A program made the position numbers and the translations under genes. DNA of 64,000 nucleotides from Agrococcus jejuensis. GTDB taxonomy: Bacteria; Actinomycetota; Actinomycetes; Actinomycetales; Microbacteriaceae. The DNA lies in assembly GCF_900099705.1 (NCBI RefSeq), contig NZ_LT629695.1:2852001-2916000 (forward strand). Reading direction: 5' to 3'. Every line of letters starts with the position of its first letter. Position 1 is the stretch's first letter. Positions 29,487 to 38,862 of this stretch are shown piece by piece. The notes beneath the pieces were generated by a model, which was given only the letters and a program-made list of their open reading frames with translations, had not been told where the DNA came from and did not search any database.

Positions 29487-30877
29487 GTGGGGGAGGCGCT
29501 GGTGGCCGCGGGGACGAAGCGGTAGGCGGCGGCTCGGTGCGTGTCGGGGACGCGCGGGCCGGCGCCGTGCAGCTTCTCGCGGAGGGTGCCCGGAGCGTAT
29601 GACGAGGGGTAGGCGCCGCGAGCGCGGAGCACGGGGATGACGTGCTCGATGACGTCCTGCCACGTGCCCGGGGTGACGGCGTAGGCGAGGTTGAAGCCGT
29701 CGACGTCCGTCTCGTCGACCCACGACTGCAGCTCGTCGGCGATCTCCTCGCCCGAGCCGACGATCGTGGGGCCGAGGCCGCCGATCGCCGAGTGGCGGCC
29801 GAGGTCGCCGACGGTCCACTCGCGGCCGAGCGCCGCCTCCTCCTGCAGGTGCTGCACGGTCGACTGGATGGCGTTCGACTCGACGTCGCCGACGGGCTGG
29901 TCGGACTCGTAGGCGGCGAGGTCGACGCCCATCCACCCCGACAGGAACGTCAGCGCGCCCTCCTCCGACGCGTACGAGCGGTAGTCGGCCTCCTTCGCCA
30001 CCGCCTCCTCGTGCGTCGCCGCCGTGATGACCGTCAGCAGCGTGTAGATCCTCGCCGAGTACCGGTCGCGCCCCTCGGCCTCGAGCGCGTCGCGGATGCG
30101 CGCGACGGTCGACGCGAGCACCTCCTTCGAGCGCGCGGCGACGAAGATCGCCTCGGCGTTGCCCGCCGCGAACCGGATGCCGCGCGGCGACGCGCCCGCC
30201 TGGTAGATCACCGGCGTGCGCTGCGGCGACGGCTCGGAGATGTGGATGCCGAGCACCTTGAAGTGCTTCCCCTCGTGCTGGATGGGGTGCACCTTCGCCG
30301 GGTCGGTGAAGATGCCGCGCTCGCGGTCCTCGACGACGGCGTCGTCCTCCCACGAGCCCTCCCACAGCTTGTAGAGCACCTCGAGGTACTCGTCGGCGTG
30401 GTCGTAGCGGTCGTCGTGCGCGAGCTGGTCCTCCTGGCCCATGTTCCGCGCCGCCGACGGCAGGTAGCCCGTGACGACGTTCCAGCCGACGCGACCGTTC
30501 GTGAGGTGGTCGAGCGTCGTGAGTCGGCGTGCGAACGGGTACGGATGCTCGAACGCGGTGCCGGCGGTGATGCCGAAGCCGAGGTGCTCGGTGACGGCCG
30601 CCATGGCCGACACGAGCAGGATGGGGTCGTTGACGGGCACCTGCGCGCCGTTGCGGATCGCCGCCTCGTTCGTGCCGCCGTACACGTCGTAGGTGCCGAG
30701 CACGTCGGCGATGAAGATGCCGTCGAACGTGCCCGACTCGAGCAGGCGGGCGAGCGACGTCCAGTACTCGATCGTGTTGTAGTGCCGCGAGCGGTCGTCG
30801 GGGTGGCGCCACAGGCCCGAGGACTGATGGGCGACGCAGTTCATGTCGAACGCGTTGAAGCGGATCTGCCTGGTCAT
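29483..30877 (-). CDS. NtaA/SnaA/DszA-type FMNH2-dependent monooxygenase (luciferase-like)
   Basis: 464 residues. Bacterial luciferase-like TIM-barrel monooxygenase: FNAFDMNCVAHQSSGLWRHP at the N-terminus, GRVGWNVVTGYLPSAARNMG in the middle and PVIYQAGASPRGI later are signatures of the group acting on nitrilotriacetate, sulfones, pristinamycin precursors and alkanesulfonate-like compounds. It uses reduced FMN and O2. The flavin is probably supplied by the divergent FMN reductase at 30997, making a two-component system; the substrate is unknown. I chose ATG 30877 (MTRQIRF) because homology starts there. There is no obvious Shine-Dalgarno. Confidence 0.88.
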   Translation of the reverse strand: MTRQIRFNAFDMNCVAHQSSGLWRHPDDRSRHYNTIEYWTSLARLLESGTFDGIFIADVLGTYDVYGGTNEAAIRNGAQVPVNDPILLVSAMAAVTEHLGFGITAGTAFEHPYPFARRLTTLDHLTNGRVGWNVVTGYLPSAARNMGQEDQLAHDDRYDHADEYLEVLYKLWEGSWEDDAVVEDRERGIFTDPAKVHPIQHEGKHFKVLGIHISEPSPQRTPVIYQAGASPRGIRFAAGNAEAIFVAARSKEVLASTVARIRDALEAEGRDRYSARIYTLLTVITAATHEEAVAKEADYRSYASEEGALTFLSGWMGVDLAAYESDQPVGDVESNAIQSTVQHLQEEAALGREWTVGDLGRHSAIGGLGPTIVGSGEEIADELQSWVDETDVDGFNLAYAVTPGTWQDVIEHVIPVLRARGAYPSSYAPGTLREKLHGAGPRVPDTHRAAAYRFVPAATSASPT

Positions 30878-30928
30878 GCAGGCATGCAAGCGAGGTGCTG
30901 CGAGCCTGTCGACCCCCGACCGTCGCAT

Positions 30929-30953
30929 GACGCAATGCGTCGTCACACGACGC
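30929..30953. promoter_or_regulatory. overlapping palindromes, candidate operator of the monooxygenase/reductase pair
   Basis: GACGCA-A-TGCGTC (30929-30941) and GCGTCGT-CAC-ACGACGC (30937-30953) are perfect overlapping inverted repeats in the 119-bp divergent region. They are likely to bind a dimeric regulator encoded elsewhere. Confidence 0.4.
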
Positions 30954-30984
30954 AACGCGCGCGCATCCGACCCGTGCGCCGACC

Positions 30985-30990
30985 TAGCCT
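30985..30990 (+). promoter_or_regulatory. -10 box (TAGCCT) of a probable leaderless promoter
   Basis: TAGCCT is followed by 6 nt and ATG 30997, so the transcript would start at the start codon. Confidence 0.5.
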
Positions 30991-30996
30991 GCCTGC

Positions 30997-31575
30997 ATGA
31001 GCGACCTCCCCGAGACCCCGCTGCGCGTCGTCGGCGTGAACGGCAGCCTGCAGACCGTGTCGAAGACCGGTGCGCTGCTCGACGCCGTGCTCGCGACGAT
31101 CGGCGACCGCACGTCGGTCGACCTGCGCCGCATCGACCTCGCGACGATCGCGTCGGGCTTCGCAGGTGCCGTCGACCGCACGCAGCTGTCGGTCGAGGTC
31201 GAGGATGCGCTCGCGGCCGTCGAGGAGGCTGACGTGCTCGTCGTGGGCACGCCGGTCTACCGCGCGTCGTTCACGGGGCTCTTCAAGCACTTCTTCGACT
31301 TCGTCGAGCAGCGCGCGCTCGTCGACACGCCCGTGCTGCTCACGGCGACGGGCGGCAGCGATCGGCACACGCTCACGATCGAGCACCAGCTACGGCCGCT
31401 GTTCGGCTTCTTCCAGGCGCTCACGCTGCCGACGGGCGTCTACGGCTCGTCGGCCGACTTCGCCGACGGCCGCGTGGCGTCGCCCGACCTGCTCGCGCGC
31501 ATCGACACGGCGGTCGATCGCTCGCTGCCGTTCGTGCTGCAGCGGGTGCGACCCACGGTGCCCGCGCGCTGGTAG
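30997..31575 (+). CDS. NAD(P)H-dependent FMN reductase (SsuE/MsuE type)
   Basis: 192 residues, flavodoxin-like fold. NGSLQTVSKTGALLDAV is the FMN phosphate loop and GTPVYRASFTGLFKHFFD the second FMN-contacting loop, both characteristic of SsuE/MsuE reductases. It would provide FMNH2 to the divergently encoded luciferase-like monooxygenase, as in sulfonate and sulfone desulfurisation. Cytosolic. No regulator is encoded next to the pair. Repeat copy C begins about 17 bp after its stop codon. Confidence 0.88.
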   Translation: MSDLPETPLRVVGVNGSLQTVSKTGALLDAVLATIGDRTSVDLRRIDLATIASGFAGAVDRTQLSVEVEDALAAVEEADVLVVGTPVYRASFTGLFKHFFDFVEQRALVDTPVLLTATGGSDRHTLTIEHQLRPLFGFFQALTLPTGVYGSSADFADGRVASPDLLARIDTAVDRSLPFVLQRVRPTVPARW

Positions 31576-31592
31576 CGCCCTCCTCGGGCAGG

Positions 31593-31691
31593 AGGGGTCG
31601 CTTCCTGCCGCTGCGCGCGGCGTGTCGCGGCAGCAGGTGGCCACTGATCGCACGGAAGTGACCACTCCGCGTACGGAAGCGACCTCTCGTC
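31593..31691 (-). repeat. structured intergenic repeat, copy C (solitary)
   Basis: Reading on minus: 21-bp units at 31685-31665 and 31664-31644, then TGGCCAC, the invariant core TGCCGCGACACGCCG, and a closing GAAGCGACC. It has no adjacent DUF559 gene. It fills most of the 182-bp gap between the FMN reductase and the deacetylase genes. Confidence 0.82.
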
Positions 31692-31757
31692 GGCGGATGG
31701 GCGGCGGCGGGGAGGTGCGCGCACGAGCGGGCGCCGCACGGATGCGAGGATGGTGCG

Positions 31758-32810
31758 ATGGACCTCGGCGAGCACGTGCTCTTCGTGCATGCGCACCCCG
31801 ACGACGAGACGCTCTCGACCGGCGCGGCGATCGCGACGATCGCGCAGGCCGGCACCGCGTCCGTGCTGACGCTCACGCTGGGGGAGCGCGGCGAGGTGCG
31901 CCCCGAGCGCGCGCAGGCAGCCCAGGACGCCGGCAGCCTCGCCGCCCTGCGCAGCGTCGAGCTCGACCGCGCGATCGTGGCCCTCGGCGCGACGCGCGTC
32001 GAGCCCGAGGCTCGCTTCGAGGACTCGGGGATGGCGTGGGTCGACGGGGTCGCGGCCCCGTCCGCCGACGTCACGGTGCACGCGCTGACGTCGCAGCGCG
32101 ACTCCGACGTCGAGCTGCTCGTGCTCGACGCCGTGCAGCGCGTGCGCCCGGCGGCGCTCGTCACGTACGACGAGGACGGCGGCTACGGCCACCCCGACCA
32201 CCGCGCCGTGCACCGCGCGGTCGTCGCGGTCGGCCGCGACCTGCGCATCCCCGTCTACGTGCGCGCGCAGGAGCCCGCCGACGTCGCCGTGCCGCTCGCA
32301 CCCGTCGCCGATCGCGTGCGCGAGGCGCTCGCGGCCCACGCCAGCCAGCTCGCCGTCGACGGCGACGCCGTCGTGCACGTGGGCGGGCAGCGCGAGCCGA
32401 TCGCGCAGGTCGAGCACTACCGCGCCGTGCGCTCCTCGACGCCGCTCGGCTGGGGCTCGACGGTCGTCGTGGGGCTCGTCGCCCTCGTCGTCGGCACCGT
32501 CGGCACGTTCACGTTCCGCGCCGTCGAGCCGTGGGGGCTCGTGCTCGCGCTCGCGGCTGCGGTCGGCATCGTCGTGGGCCCGCGCCTGCTCGGCTCGCGC
32601 ATCGCGTCGATCGCTGCGTCGGTGGGCGTGCTCGTGCCGATCGCGATCGTGGCGCTCGACCCGTTCCGCACGGCGGGCAGCGCCGGGCTGCTCGAGGCGG
32701 ACCTCGCCGGCTGGCTCTGGGTGCTCGTGCCCGCAGCCGCCGCGCTCGTCGCGATGGGCTGGCCCACGGAGGCGGGCATGGCGCGCATCCGCGAGGCCGC
32801 GCGCGGCTGA
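31758..32810 (+). CDS. PIG-L/MshB-like deacetylase with C-terminal membrane domain
   Basis: 350 residues. The N-terminal ~220 residues are a zinc-dependent LmbE/PIG-L deacetylase: HAHPDDETLSTG (His13, Asp16 as metal ligand and base) and DGGYGHPDHRAVH supply the other His. This group includes MshB, which deacetylates GlcNAc-inositol in mycothiol synthesis, and Mca. Unlike MshB (about 300 residues, soluble), the last ~120 residues contain four hydrophobic segments, so the enzyme is membrane-tethered with its active site probably cytosolic. A mycothiol role is plausible from similarity and position but not proven. Confidence 0.8.
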   Translation: MDLGEHVLFVHAHPDDETLSTGAAIATIAQAGTASVLTLTLGERGEVRPERAQAAQDAGSLAALRSVELDRAIVALGATRVEPEARFEDSGMAWVDGVAAPSADVTVHALTSQRDSDVELLVLDAVQRVRPAALVTYDEDGGYGHPDHRAVHRAVVAVGRDLRIPVYVRAQEPADVAVPLAPVADRVREALAAHASQLAVDGDAVVHVGGQREPIAQVEHYRAVRSSTPLGWGSTVVVGLVALVVGTVGTFTFRAVEPWGLVLALAAAVGIVVGPRLLGSRIASIAASVGVLVPIAIVALDPFRTAGSAGLLEADLAGWLWVLVPAAAALVAMGWPTEAGMARIREAARG

Positions 32811-32821
32811 CGCCCGCCGAA

Positions 32822-32846
32822 CGTCGCGACACGCTGCGTCGCGACG
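32822..32846. terminator. 9-bp inverted repeat after the deacetylase gene
   Basis: CGTCGCGAC (32822-32830) pairs with GTCGCGACG (32838-32846) around 7 nt. Each arm contains the self-complementary GTCGCGAC, so it could also be a protein site. A TAGTCT -10-like box for the ferredoxin gene follows at about 32878. Confidence 0.35.
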
Positions 32847-32906
32847 CGCCTTGGTCATCGACGGCATGCGCCGCCGGTAGTCTGGATCGGTCGGAAGGAC
32901 CCCCTC

Positions 32907-33224
32907 GTGACCTACGTGATCGCGCTCCCATGCGTCGACGTGAAGGACCGCGCGTGCGTCGACGAATGCCCCGTCGACTGCATCTACGAGGGCGAGCGGA
33001 TGCTGTACATCCACCCCGACGAGTGCGTGGACTGCGGCGCGTGCGAGCCCGTGTGCCCCGTCGAGGCCATCTACTACGAGGACGACGTCCCCGAGGAGTG
33101 GGCCGAGTACTACGACGTCAACGTGCAGTTCTTCGAGACGCACGGGTCGCCGGGCGGCGCCGCGAAGGTCGGCGTGATCGCCGACGACCACGCGGTCGTC
33201 AAGGCGCTGCCGCCCCAAGCCTGA
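32907..33224 (+). CDS. fdxA: 7Fe ferredoxin (FdxA/FdxC type)
   Basis: 105 residues. Cys9-x7-Cys17-x3-Cys21 with Pro22 in the first cluster region and Cys40-x2-Cys43-x2-Cys46-x3-Cys50-Pro in the second give the [3Fe-4S]/[4Fe-4S] pattern of actinobacterial seven-iron ferredoxins. Soluble electron carrier. GTG 32907 follows GGAAGGA. The next gene, dapC, begins 29 nt after its stop codon; ferredoxin-dapC is a conserved neighbourhood in actinobacteria. Confidence 0.95.
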   Translation: MTYVIALPCVDVKDRACVDECPVDCIYEGERMLYIHPDECVDCGACEPVCPVEAIYYEDDVPEEWAEYYDVNVQFFETHGSPGGAAKVGVIADDHAVVKALPPQA

Positions 33225-33253
33225 TCTGCGCAGGCACCAACCGAAGGATCCTC

Positions 33254-34339
33254 GTGGACCAGCTGCCCGCCTTCCCCTGGGACTCGCTCGCCGACGCGAA
33301 GGCCACGGCCTCCGCGCATCCCGGCGGCATCGTCGACCTGTCGGTCGGCTCGCCCGTCGACGCCACGCCGCAGGTGATCCAGGATGCGCTCGCCGACGCG
33401 ACGAACGCCCCGACGTACCCGACGTGCTGGGGCACGCCGGCGCTGCGCGACGCGATCGTCGACTGGTTCGCACGCGTGCGAGGCGTGCCTGGGCTCGGCC
33501 ACCCCAACGTCATGCCGACGGTGGGGTCGAAGGAGACCGTCGCGGGCCTGCCGTTGTGGCTGGGTCTCGGCCCGGGCGACGTCGTCGTGCACCCGACGGT
33601 CGCGTACCCGACGTACGACATCGGCGCGCGCGTCGCGGGCGCGACGCCGTGCCCCGCCGACGACCCCGACGACTGGCCAGAGGGCACGCGCCTCGTGTGG
33701 GTGAACTCGCCGTCGAACCCCACGGGCGACGTCGCAGGCGTGGATGCGCTGCGCCGCATCGTCGAGCGTGCGCGCGAGATCGGCGCCGTCGTCGCGAGCG
33801 ACGAGTGCTACGCGCTGCTGCCGTGGGACGCCGACGAGGTGCCGTCGATCCTCGACCCGCGCGTCGCGGGCGACACGCGCGCGAACCTGCTCGTCGTGCA
33901 CTCGATGTCGAAGCAGTCGTCGATCGCCGGCTACCGCGCCGCGTTCGTCGCCGGGTGCGCGAAGGTCGTCGGCCAGGTGCTCGAGGTGCGCAAGCACATC
34001 GGCCTCATCCCGCCGGCGCCCGTGCAGCACGCCATGACGGTCGGCCTCGCCGACGACGCGCACGTGGCCGAGCAGCGCGAGCGCTACCGCGCCCGCCGCG
34101 CCACGCTCAAGCCCGCGCTCGAGGCCGCAGGCTTCACGGTGCGCGGCGAGGCGGGCCTGTACCTGTGGTCGACCGACGGGCGCGACGCGCGCACGCAGGT
34201 CGATGCGCTCGCCGAGCACGGCATCCTCGTGGCCCCCGGCGACTTCTACGGCGACGCCGACCACGTGCGCGTCGCGCTCACGGCATCCGACGAGCGCATC
34301 GCCGAGGCCGCGCGCCGTCTCGCCGGTTTTCGACGCTGA
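33254..34339 (+). CDS. dapC: succinyldiaminopimelate transaminase (DapC-type aminotransferase)
   Basis: 361 residues, fold-type I PLP aminotransferase. NSPSNPTGD binds the PLP region, and Lys220 in HSMSKQSSIAGYRAAF is the Schiff-base lysine. It converts N-succinyl-2-amino-6-ketopimelate to N-succinyl-LL-diaminopimelate with glutamate in lysine/peptidoglycan precursor synthesis. The assignment as DapC rests on its position next to the ferredoxin gene and on dapD/dapE within the window. GTG 33254 follows GAAGGA; the much longer open frame upstream is a shadow of other genes. Confidence 0.88.
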   Translation: MDQLPAFPWDSLADAKATASAHPGGIVDLSVGSPVDATPQVIQDALADATNAPTYPTCWGTPALRDAIVDWFARVRGVPGLGHPNVMPTVGSKETVAGLPLWLGLGPGDVVVHPTVAYPTYDIGARVAGATPCPADDPDDWPEGTRLVWVNSPSNPTGDVAGVDALRRIVERAREIGAVVASDECYALLPWDADEVPSILDPRVAGDTRANLLVVHSMSKQSSIAGYRAAFVAGCAKVVGQVLEVRKHIGLIPPAPVQHAMTVGLADDAHVAEQRERYRARRATLKPALEAAGFTVRGEAGLYLWSTDGRDARTQVDALAEHGILVAPGDFYGDADHVRVALTASDERIAEAARRLAGFRR

Positions 34340-34351
34340 CTGCGTACGCCA

Positions 34352-34357
34352 TAGGGT
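34352..34357 (+). promoter_or_regulatory. -10 box (TAGGGT) of a probable leaderless promoter
   Basis: TAGGGT is followed by 6 nt and GTG 34364, which favours this start of the citrate synthase gene over GTG 34358. Confidence 0.45.
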
Positions 34358-34363
34358 GTGAGG

Positions 34364-35650
<1,287 letters not shown>

Positions 35651-35697
35651 CCACCACATCTGCCGCAGCGACGCGGTCCGTTCCGAGGAGAGACACC

Positions 35698-37146
35698 ATG
35701 GCGCGCACCGCGATCGCTGGCAGGCTCGACGGGTACTTCAAGATCCGCGAGCGCGGGTCGACGATCCCGCAGGAGGTCCGCGGCGGCCTCGTGACGTTCT
35801 TCGCGATGGCGTACATCATCGTGCTGAACCCGCTCATCATCGGCGGCTTCTCCATCGATCAGGCGGCGGTCGACGTCGAGGGCGGCTGGCTGCCCAACGG
35901 TCAGGTCGCGGCCGTGACCGCGTTGATCGGCGGGCTCATGACGATCGCGATGGGCGTCGTCGCGAACGTGCCGTTCGGCCTCGCGGCCGGCCTCGGCATC
36001 AACTCGTTCCTGGCGTTCACGCTCGTCGGCGAGCTGACGTGGCCCGAGGCCATGGGCCTCGTCGTCATCAACGGCGTCCTCATCGTCGTGCTGAGCGTCA
36101 CGGGGCTGCGGCGTCGCATCTTCGACGCGATCCCGGCGGAGCTCAAGAGCGCCATCGCGGTGGGCGTCGGCCTCTTCATCGCGTTCATCGGCTTCGTCGA
36201 CTCGGGCTTCGTTCGTGCGACGGGCAACCCGTCGCCGCCGCTGCAGCTCGGTGAGGGCGGCTCGATCGTGTCGTTGCCGACGGGCATGTTCCTGCTCGGC
36301 GTCGTGCTCATGGGCATCCTCGTCGCGCGCAAGGTGCGCGGCGCGCTGCTCATCGGCATCGTCGCGACGACGGCGGTCGCGATCGTGCTCGAGGCGATCT
36401 TCCAGGTCGGGCCGTCGCTCGGCCAGGACCCGAACGCGTGGAACCTCAACGAGCCGGTGCTGCCGACGACGCTGCTCGCCCTGCCCGACCTGTCGCTCGT
36501 GGGCCAGGTGGATCCGTTCGGCGCGTTCGCGCGCATCGGGCCGGTCGCGGCGTCGATGCTCGTCTTCACGTTGTTCTTCCTCAACTTCTTCGACGCCATG
36601 GGCTCGATGACGGGCCTCGCCAAGCAGGCGGGCATCGCCGCGCCCGACGGCACGTTCCCGGGCCTCAAGCGCGCGCTCATCGTCGAGGGCGTCGGCGCCG
36701 TCGCCGGCGGTGGCGCGAGCGCCTCGTCGAACACGGTCTTCATCGACTCCGCCGCGGGCATCGGCGAGGGCGCCCGCACGGGCCTCGCGTCGGTCGTGAC
36801 GGGCGTGCTGTTCCTCGCGGCGATGTTCCTCACGCCGCTGACGCAGGTCGTGCCGCTCGAGGTCGCCGCGGCGACGCTCGTGATCGTGGGCGCGCTCATG
36901 ATGAGCCAGATCCGCGAGATCGACTTCAGCGACTTCCGCGTCGCACTGCCCGCGTTCCTCACGATCGTCGTGATGCCGCTGACCTACAACATCGCGAACG
37001 GCATCGGCGTGGGCTTCATCGCCTGGGTGCTCGTGCACGCCGTCTCGGGTCGCGCGAAGACCATCAGCCCGCTGCTGTGGATCGTCGCGGGCCTCTTCGT
37101 CGTGTTCTTCGTGCGCGGTCCCATCGAGGCGCTGCTCGGCCTGTAG
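35698..37146 (+). CDS. NCS2-family purine permease (AzgA-like)
   Basis: 482 residues, about 13 hydrophobic segments. The N-terminal STIPQEVRGGLVTFFAMAYIIVLNP and GLAAGLGINSFLAFT are signatures of the AzgA-type guanine/hypoxanthine/adenine permeases; FFLNFFDAMGSMTGLAKQAG and GGGASASSNTVFIDSAAG are substrate-site regions. H+-coupled uptake of purine bases across the cytoplasmic membrane is expected. ATG 35698 follows GAGGAG. It converges with the peptidase E gene, 12 bp apart. Confidence 0.9.
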   Translation: MARTAIAGRLDGYFKIRERGSTIPQEVRGGLVTFFAMAYIIVLNPLIIGGFSIDQAAVDVEGGWLPNGQVAAVTALIGGLMTIAMGVVANVPFGLAAGLGINSFLAFTLVGELTWPEAMGLVVINGVLIVVLSVTGLRRRIFDAIPAELKSAIAVGVGLFIAFIGFVDSGFVRATGNPSPPLQLGEGGSIVSLPTGMFLLGVVLMGILVARKVRGALLIGIVATTAVAIVLEAIFQVGPSLGQDPNAWNLNEPVLPTTLLALPDLSLVGQVDPFGAFARIGPVAASMLVFTLFFLNFFDAMGSMTGLAKQAGIAAPDGTFPGLKRALIVEGVGAVAGGGASASSNTVFIDSAAGIGEGARTGLASVVTGVLFLAAMFLTPLTQVVPLEVAAATLVIVGALMMSQIREIDFSDFRVALPAFLTIVVMPLTYNIANGIGVGFIAWVLVHAVSGRAKTISPLLWIVAGLFVVFFVRGPIEALLGL

Positions 37147-37158
37147 GGCCGCGCCGCG

Positions 37159-37824
37159 TCAGGCGGGGATGCGCTCCCAGCGTCCCTCCGACACGACCTC
37201 CACCGCGTCGCCGTCGACGACGATCGCCGTCGCGTCGTCGATCGCGTACGCGTCGCACGGCACGTCCCTCGCCCACGCGCGGATGGCGTCGATGCGGGTG
37301 TCGTCCATGTCGGGATCCTCGAGGTGCGGGTACGGCGCCAGGTCGACGAGACCCAGCGGTGCCTCCGGCCCCGTCGGGTCGAGGTCGCGGTCGTTGTACG
37401 ACAGGCCGAGGCTCGCGCCCACCGCCTGGCTGCCCGCCGAGAGGCCGACGTACACGAGGTCGTCGCCCAGGGTCGGCAGCGCGTCGACGAAGCCGGAGCG
37501 GCGCATCCAGCCCGCGAGGTAGGTCGGGTCGCCGCCGCCCACGAGCAGCACGTCGGTCTCGCGCAGCCGTGGCAGCCACGCGTCCTCGGGGATCGTCGGC
37601 AGCGCCGTGAGCTCGAGCACGCCGATCGAGCGCCAGCCGAGCGTCGTCATCTGCCCGCCGCGCGCATCCGTGAGCAGGTTCGAGGCGATGCTCGCGTCGA
37701 ACCAGTGCCCGGCGGTGGGGATGACGAGTGCCGAGCACTCGGCGATGGGCCGGGGGAGCAGCCGCTCGAGCGCGGATCGGATGCTGGCGTTCGTGACGCC
37801 GGAGGAGGTGAGGAGGAAGCGCAT
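37159..37824 (-). CDS. peptidase E-like protein (peptidase family S51)
   Basis: 221 residues. Glutamine-amidotransferase-like fold with the nucleophile Ser in GLSAGSQAVG (the usual GxSAGA/S elbow) and LLVGGGDPTYL before it. Family members hydrolyse Asp-X dipeptides or cyanophycin-derived dipeptides; several are uncharacterised. Cytosolic. ATG 37824 sits 6 nt after TAGCGT, a leaderless arrangement. Divergent from the cyclase-like gene. Confidence 0.82.
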   Translation of the reverse strand: MRFLLTSSGVTNASIRSALERLLPRPIAECSALVIPTAGHWFDASIASNLLTDARGGQMTTLGWRSIGVLELTALPTIPEDAWLPRLRETDVLLVGGGDPTYLAGWMRRSGFVDALPTLGDDLVYVGLSAGSQAVGASLGLSYNDRDLDPTGPEAPLGLVDLAPYPHLEDPDMDDTRIDAIRAWARDVPCDAYAIDDATAIVVDGDAVEVVSEGRWERIPA

Positions 37825-37830
37825 GCCCGG

Positions 37831-37836
37831 ACGCTA
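37831..37836 (-). promoter_or_regulatory. -10 box (TAGCGT) of a probable leaderless promoter
   Basis: On minus, TAGCGT is followed by 6 nt and ATG 37824 (peptidase E gene). Confidence 0.5.
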
Positions 37837-37875
37837 CCGCGCACCCCCGTCGCCGAGCGCGTCGGTGGGGCGTCG

Positions 37876-37881
37876 TACCCT
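37876..37881 (+). promoter_or_regulatory. -10 box (TACCCT) of a probable leaderless promoter
   Basis: TACCCT is followed by 6 nt and ATG 37888. It is divergent from the peptidase E promoter 40 bp away. Confidence 0.5.
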
Positions 37882-37887
37882 TCGGGC

Positions 37888-38838
37888 ATGGACATGGATG
37901 CGCGCGTGACCGACTGGCTGCTCGAGGGCGACCCTGGCGTGCGATGGCAGGTGCTGCAGGACCTGCTCGACGCCCCGGCCGACGAGGTCGCCGCCGAGCG
38001 CGCGCGGGTCGAGCACGAGGGCGTCGGTGCTGCGCTGCTCGCGGCGCGCGGCGACGACGGCCTGTGGGCAGGCGGTGCGTGGGCGCCGAAGGGCTGGTCG
38101 TGGGACGACGGCACGCCCCAGGCGTGGACGGCGACGTCGTGGGTGCTCGAGTCGCTGTGCGACGTCGGCATGCCCGCGGACGCGCCCATCATGGCCGAGA
38201 CCGTCGCGCTCATCGCTGCCAACGGGCGCTGGGAGTACCACGACGGCCCGTTCTGGGATGGCGAGGTCGACTCGTGCATCAACGGCCGCACGATCCGCGC
38301 GGGTGCGCGGTTCGGCGCCGACGTGTCGGCGATCGTCGCCTACTGCGTCGAGGATCAGCAGCCCGATGGCGGCTGGAACTGCTTCCGCCTCGAGGACGAG
38401 GGCTCGTCGCGATCGTCGTTCGCGAGCACGCTCTCGGTGCTCGAGGGGCTGCTCGAGCACGAGCAGCGCACGGGCGTCTCGTCGGCCGACATGCGCGCGA
38501 GGGGCGTGGAGTTCCTGCTCGAGCGCTCCCTCATGCGCGGCCTGCGCTCTGGCGAGATCGTCGACGAGCGGTACCTGCGCTTCCCGTTCCCGCCGCGATT
38601 CCGCTACGACGTGCTGCGCGCGCTCGACCACCTGCGCCTCGCGGGCGTCGCCCCCGAGCCGCGCATGCGCGAGGCGGTCGAGGCCGTCCGCGCGAAGCGG
38701 CAGGCGGATGGGCGCTGGCTCGCCGAGTACGACGACCCGGGCGCCGAGACGTTGCGACTCGACGCGCCCGTCGGCGAGCCGAGCCGGTGGACCACGCTGC
38801 GTGCCCTGCGCGTGCTGCGCTGGGCCGACGAGGGCTGA
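37888..38838 (+). CDS. squalene-cyclase/prenyltransferase-fold-like protein, function unknown
   Basis: 316 residues. Several repeats have the QW-like ending of terpene cyclases and prenyltransferase beta subunits: DGLWAGGAW, NGRWEYHD, DGGWNCFRLED and DGRWLAEYDD, spaced along an all-helical protein. This predicts an alpha-alpha barrel. It is about half the size of squalene-hopene cyclase and shows no DxDD motif, so triterpene cyclase activity is unlikely. Soluble; no signal peptide. The role is unknown. Start chosen from the leaderless promoter; upstream open frame rejected. Confidence 0.72.
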   Translation: MDMDARVTDWLLEGDPGVRWQVLQDLLDAPADEVAAERARVEHEGVGAALLAARGDDGLWAGGAWAPKGWSWDDGTPQAWTATSWVLESLCDVGMPADAPIMAETVALIAANGRWEYHDGPFWDGEVDSCINGRTIRAGARFGADVSAIVAYCVEDQQPDGGWNCFRLEDEGSSRSSFASTLSVLEGLLEHEQRTGVSSADMRARGVEFLLERSLMRGLRSGEIVDERYLRFPFPPRFRYDVLRALDHLRLAGVAPEPRMREAVEAVRAKRQADGRWLAEYDDPGAETLRLDAPVGEPSRWTTLRALRVLRWADEG

Positions 38839-38862
38839 CCCGAGCGCGCTCGGCGCGCAGCC

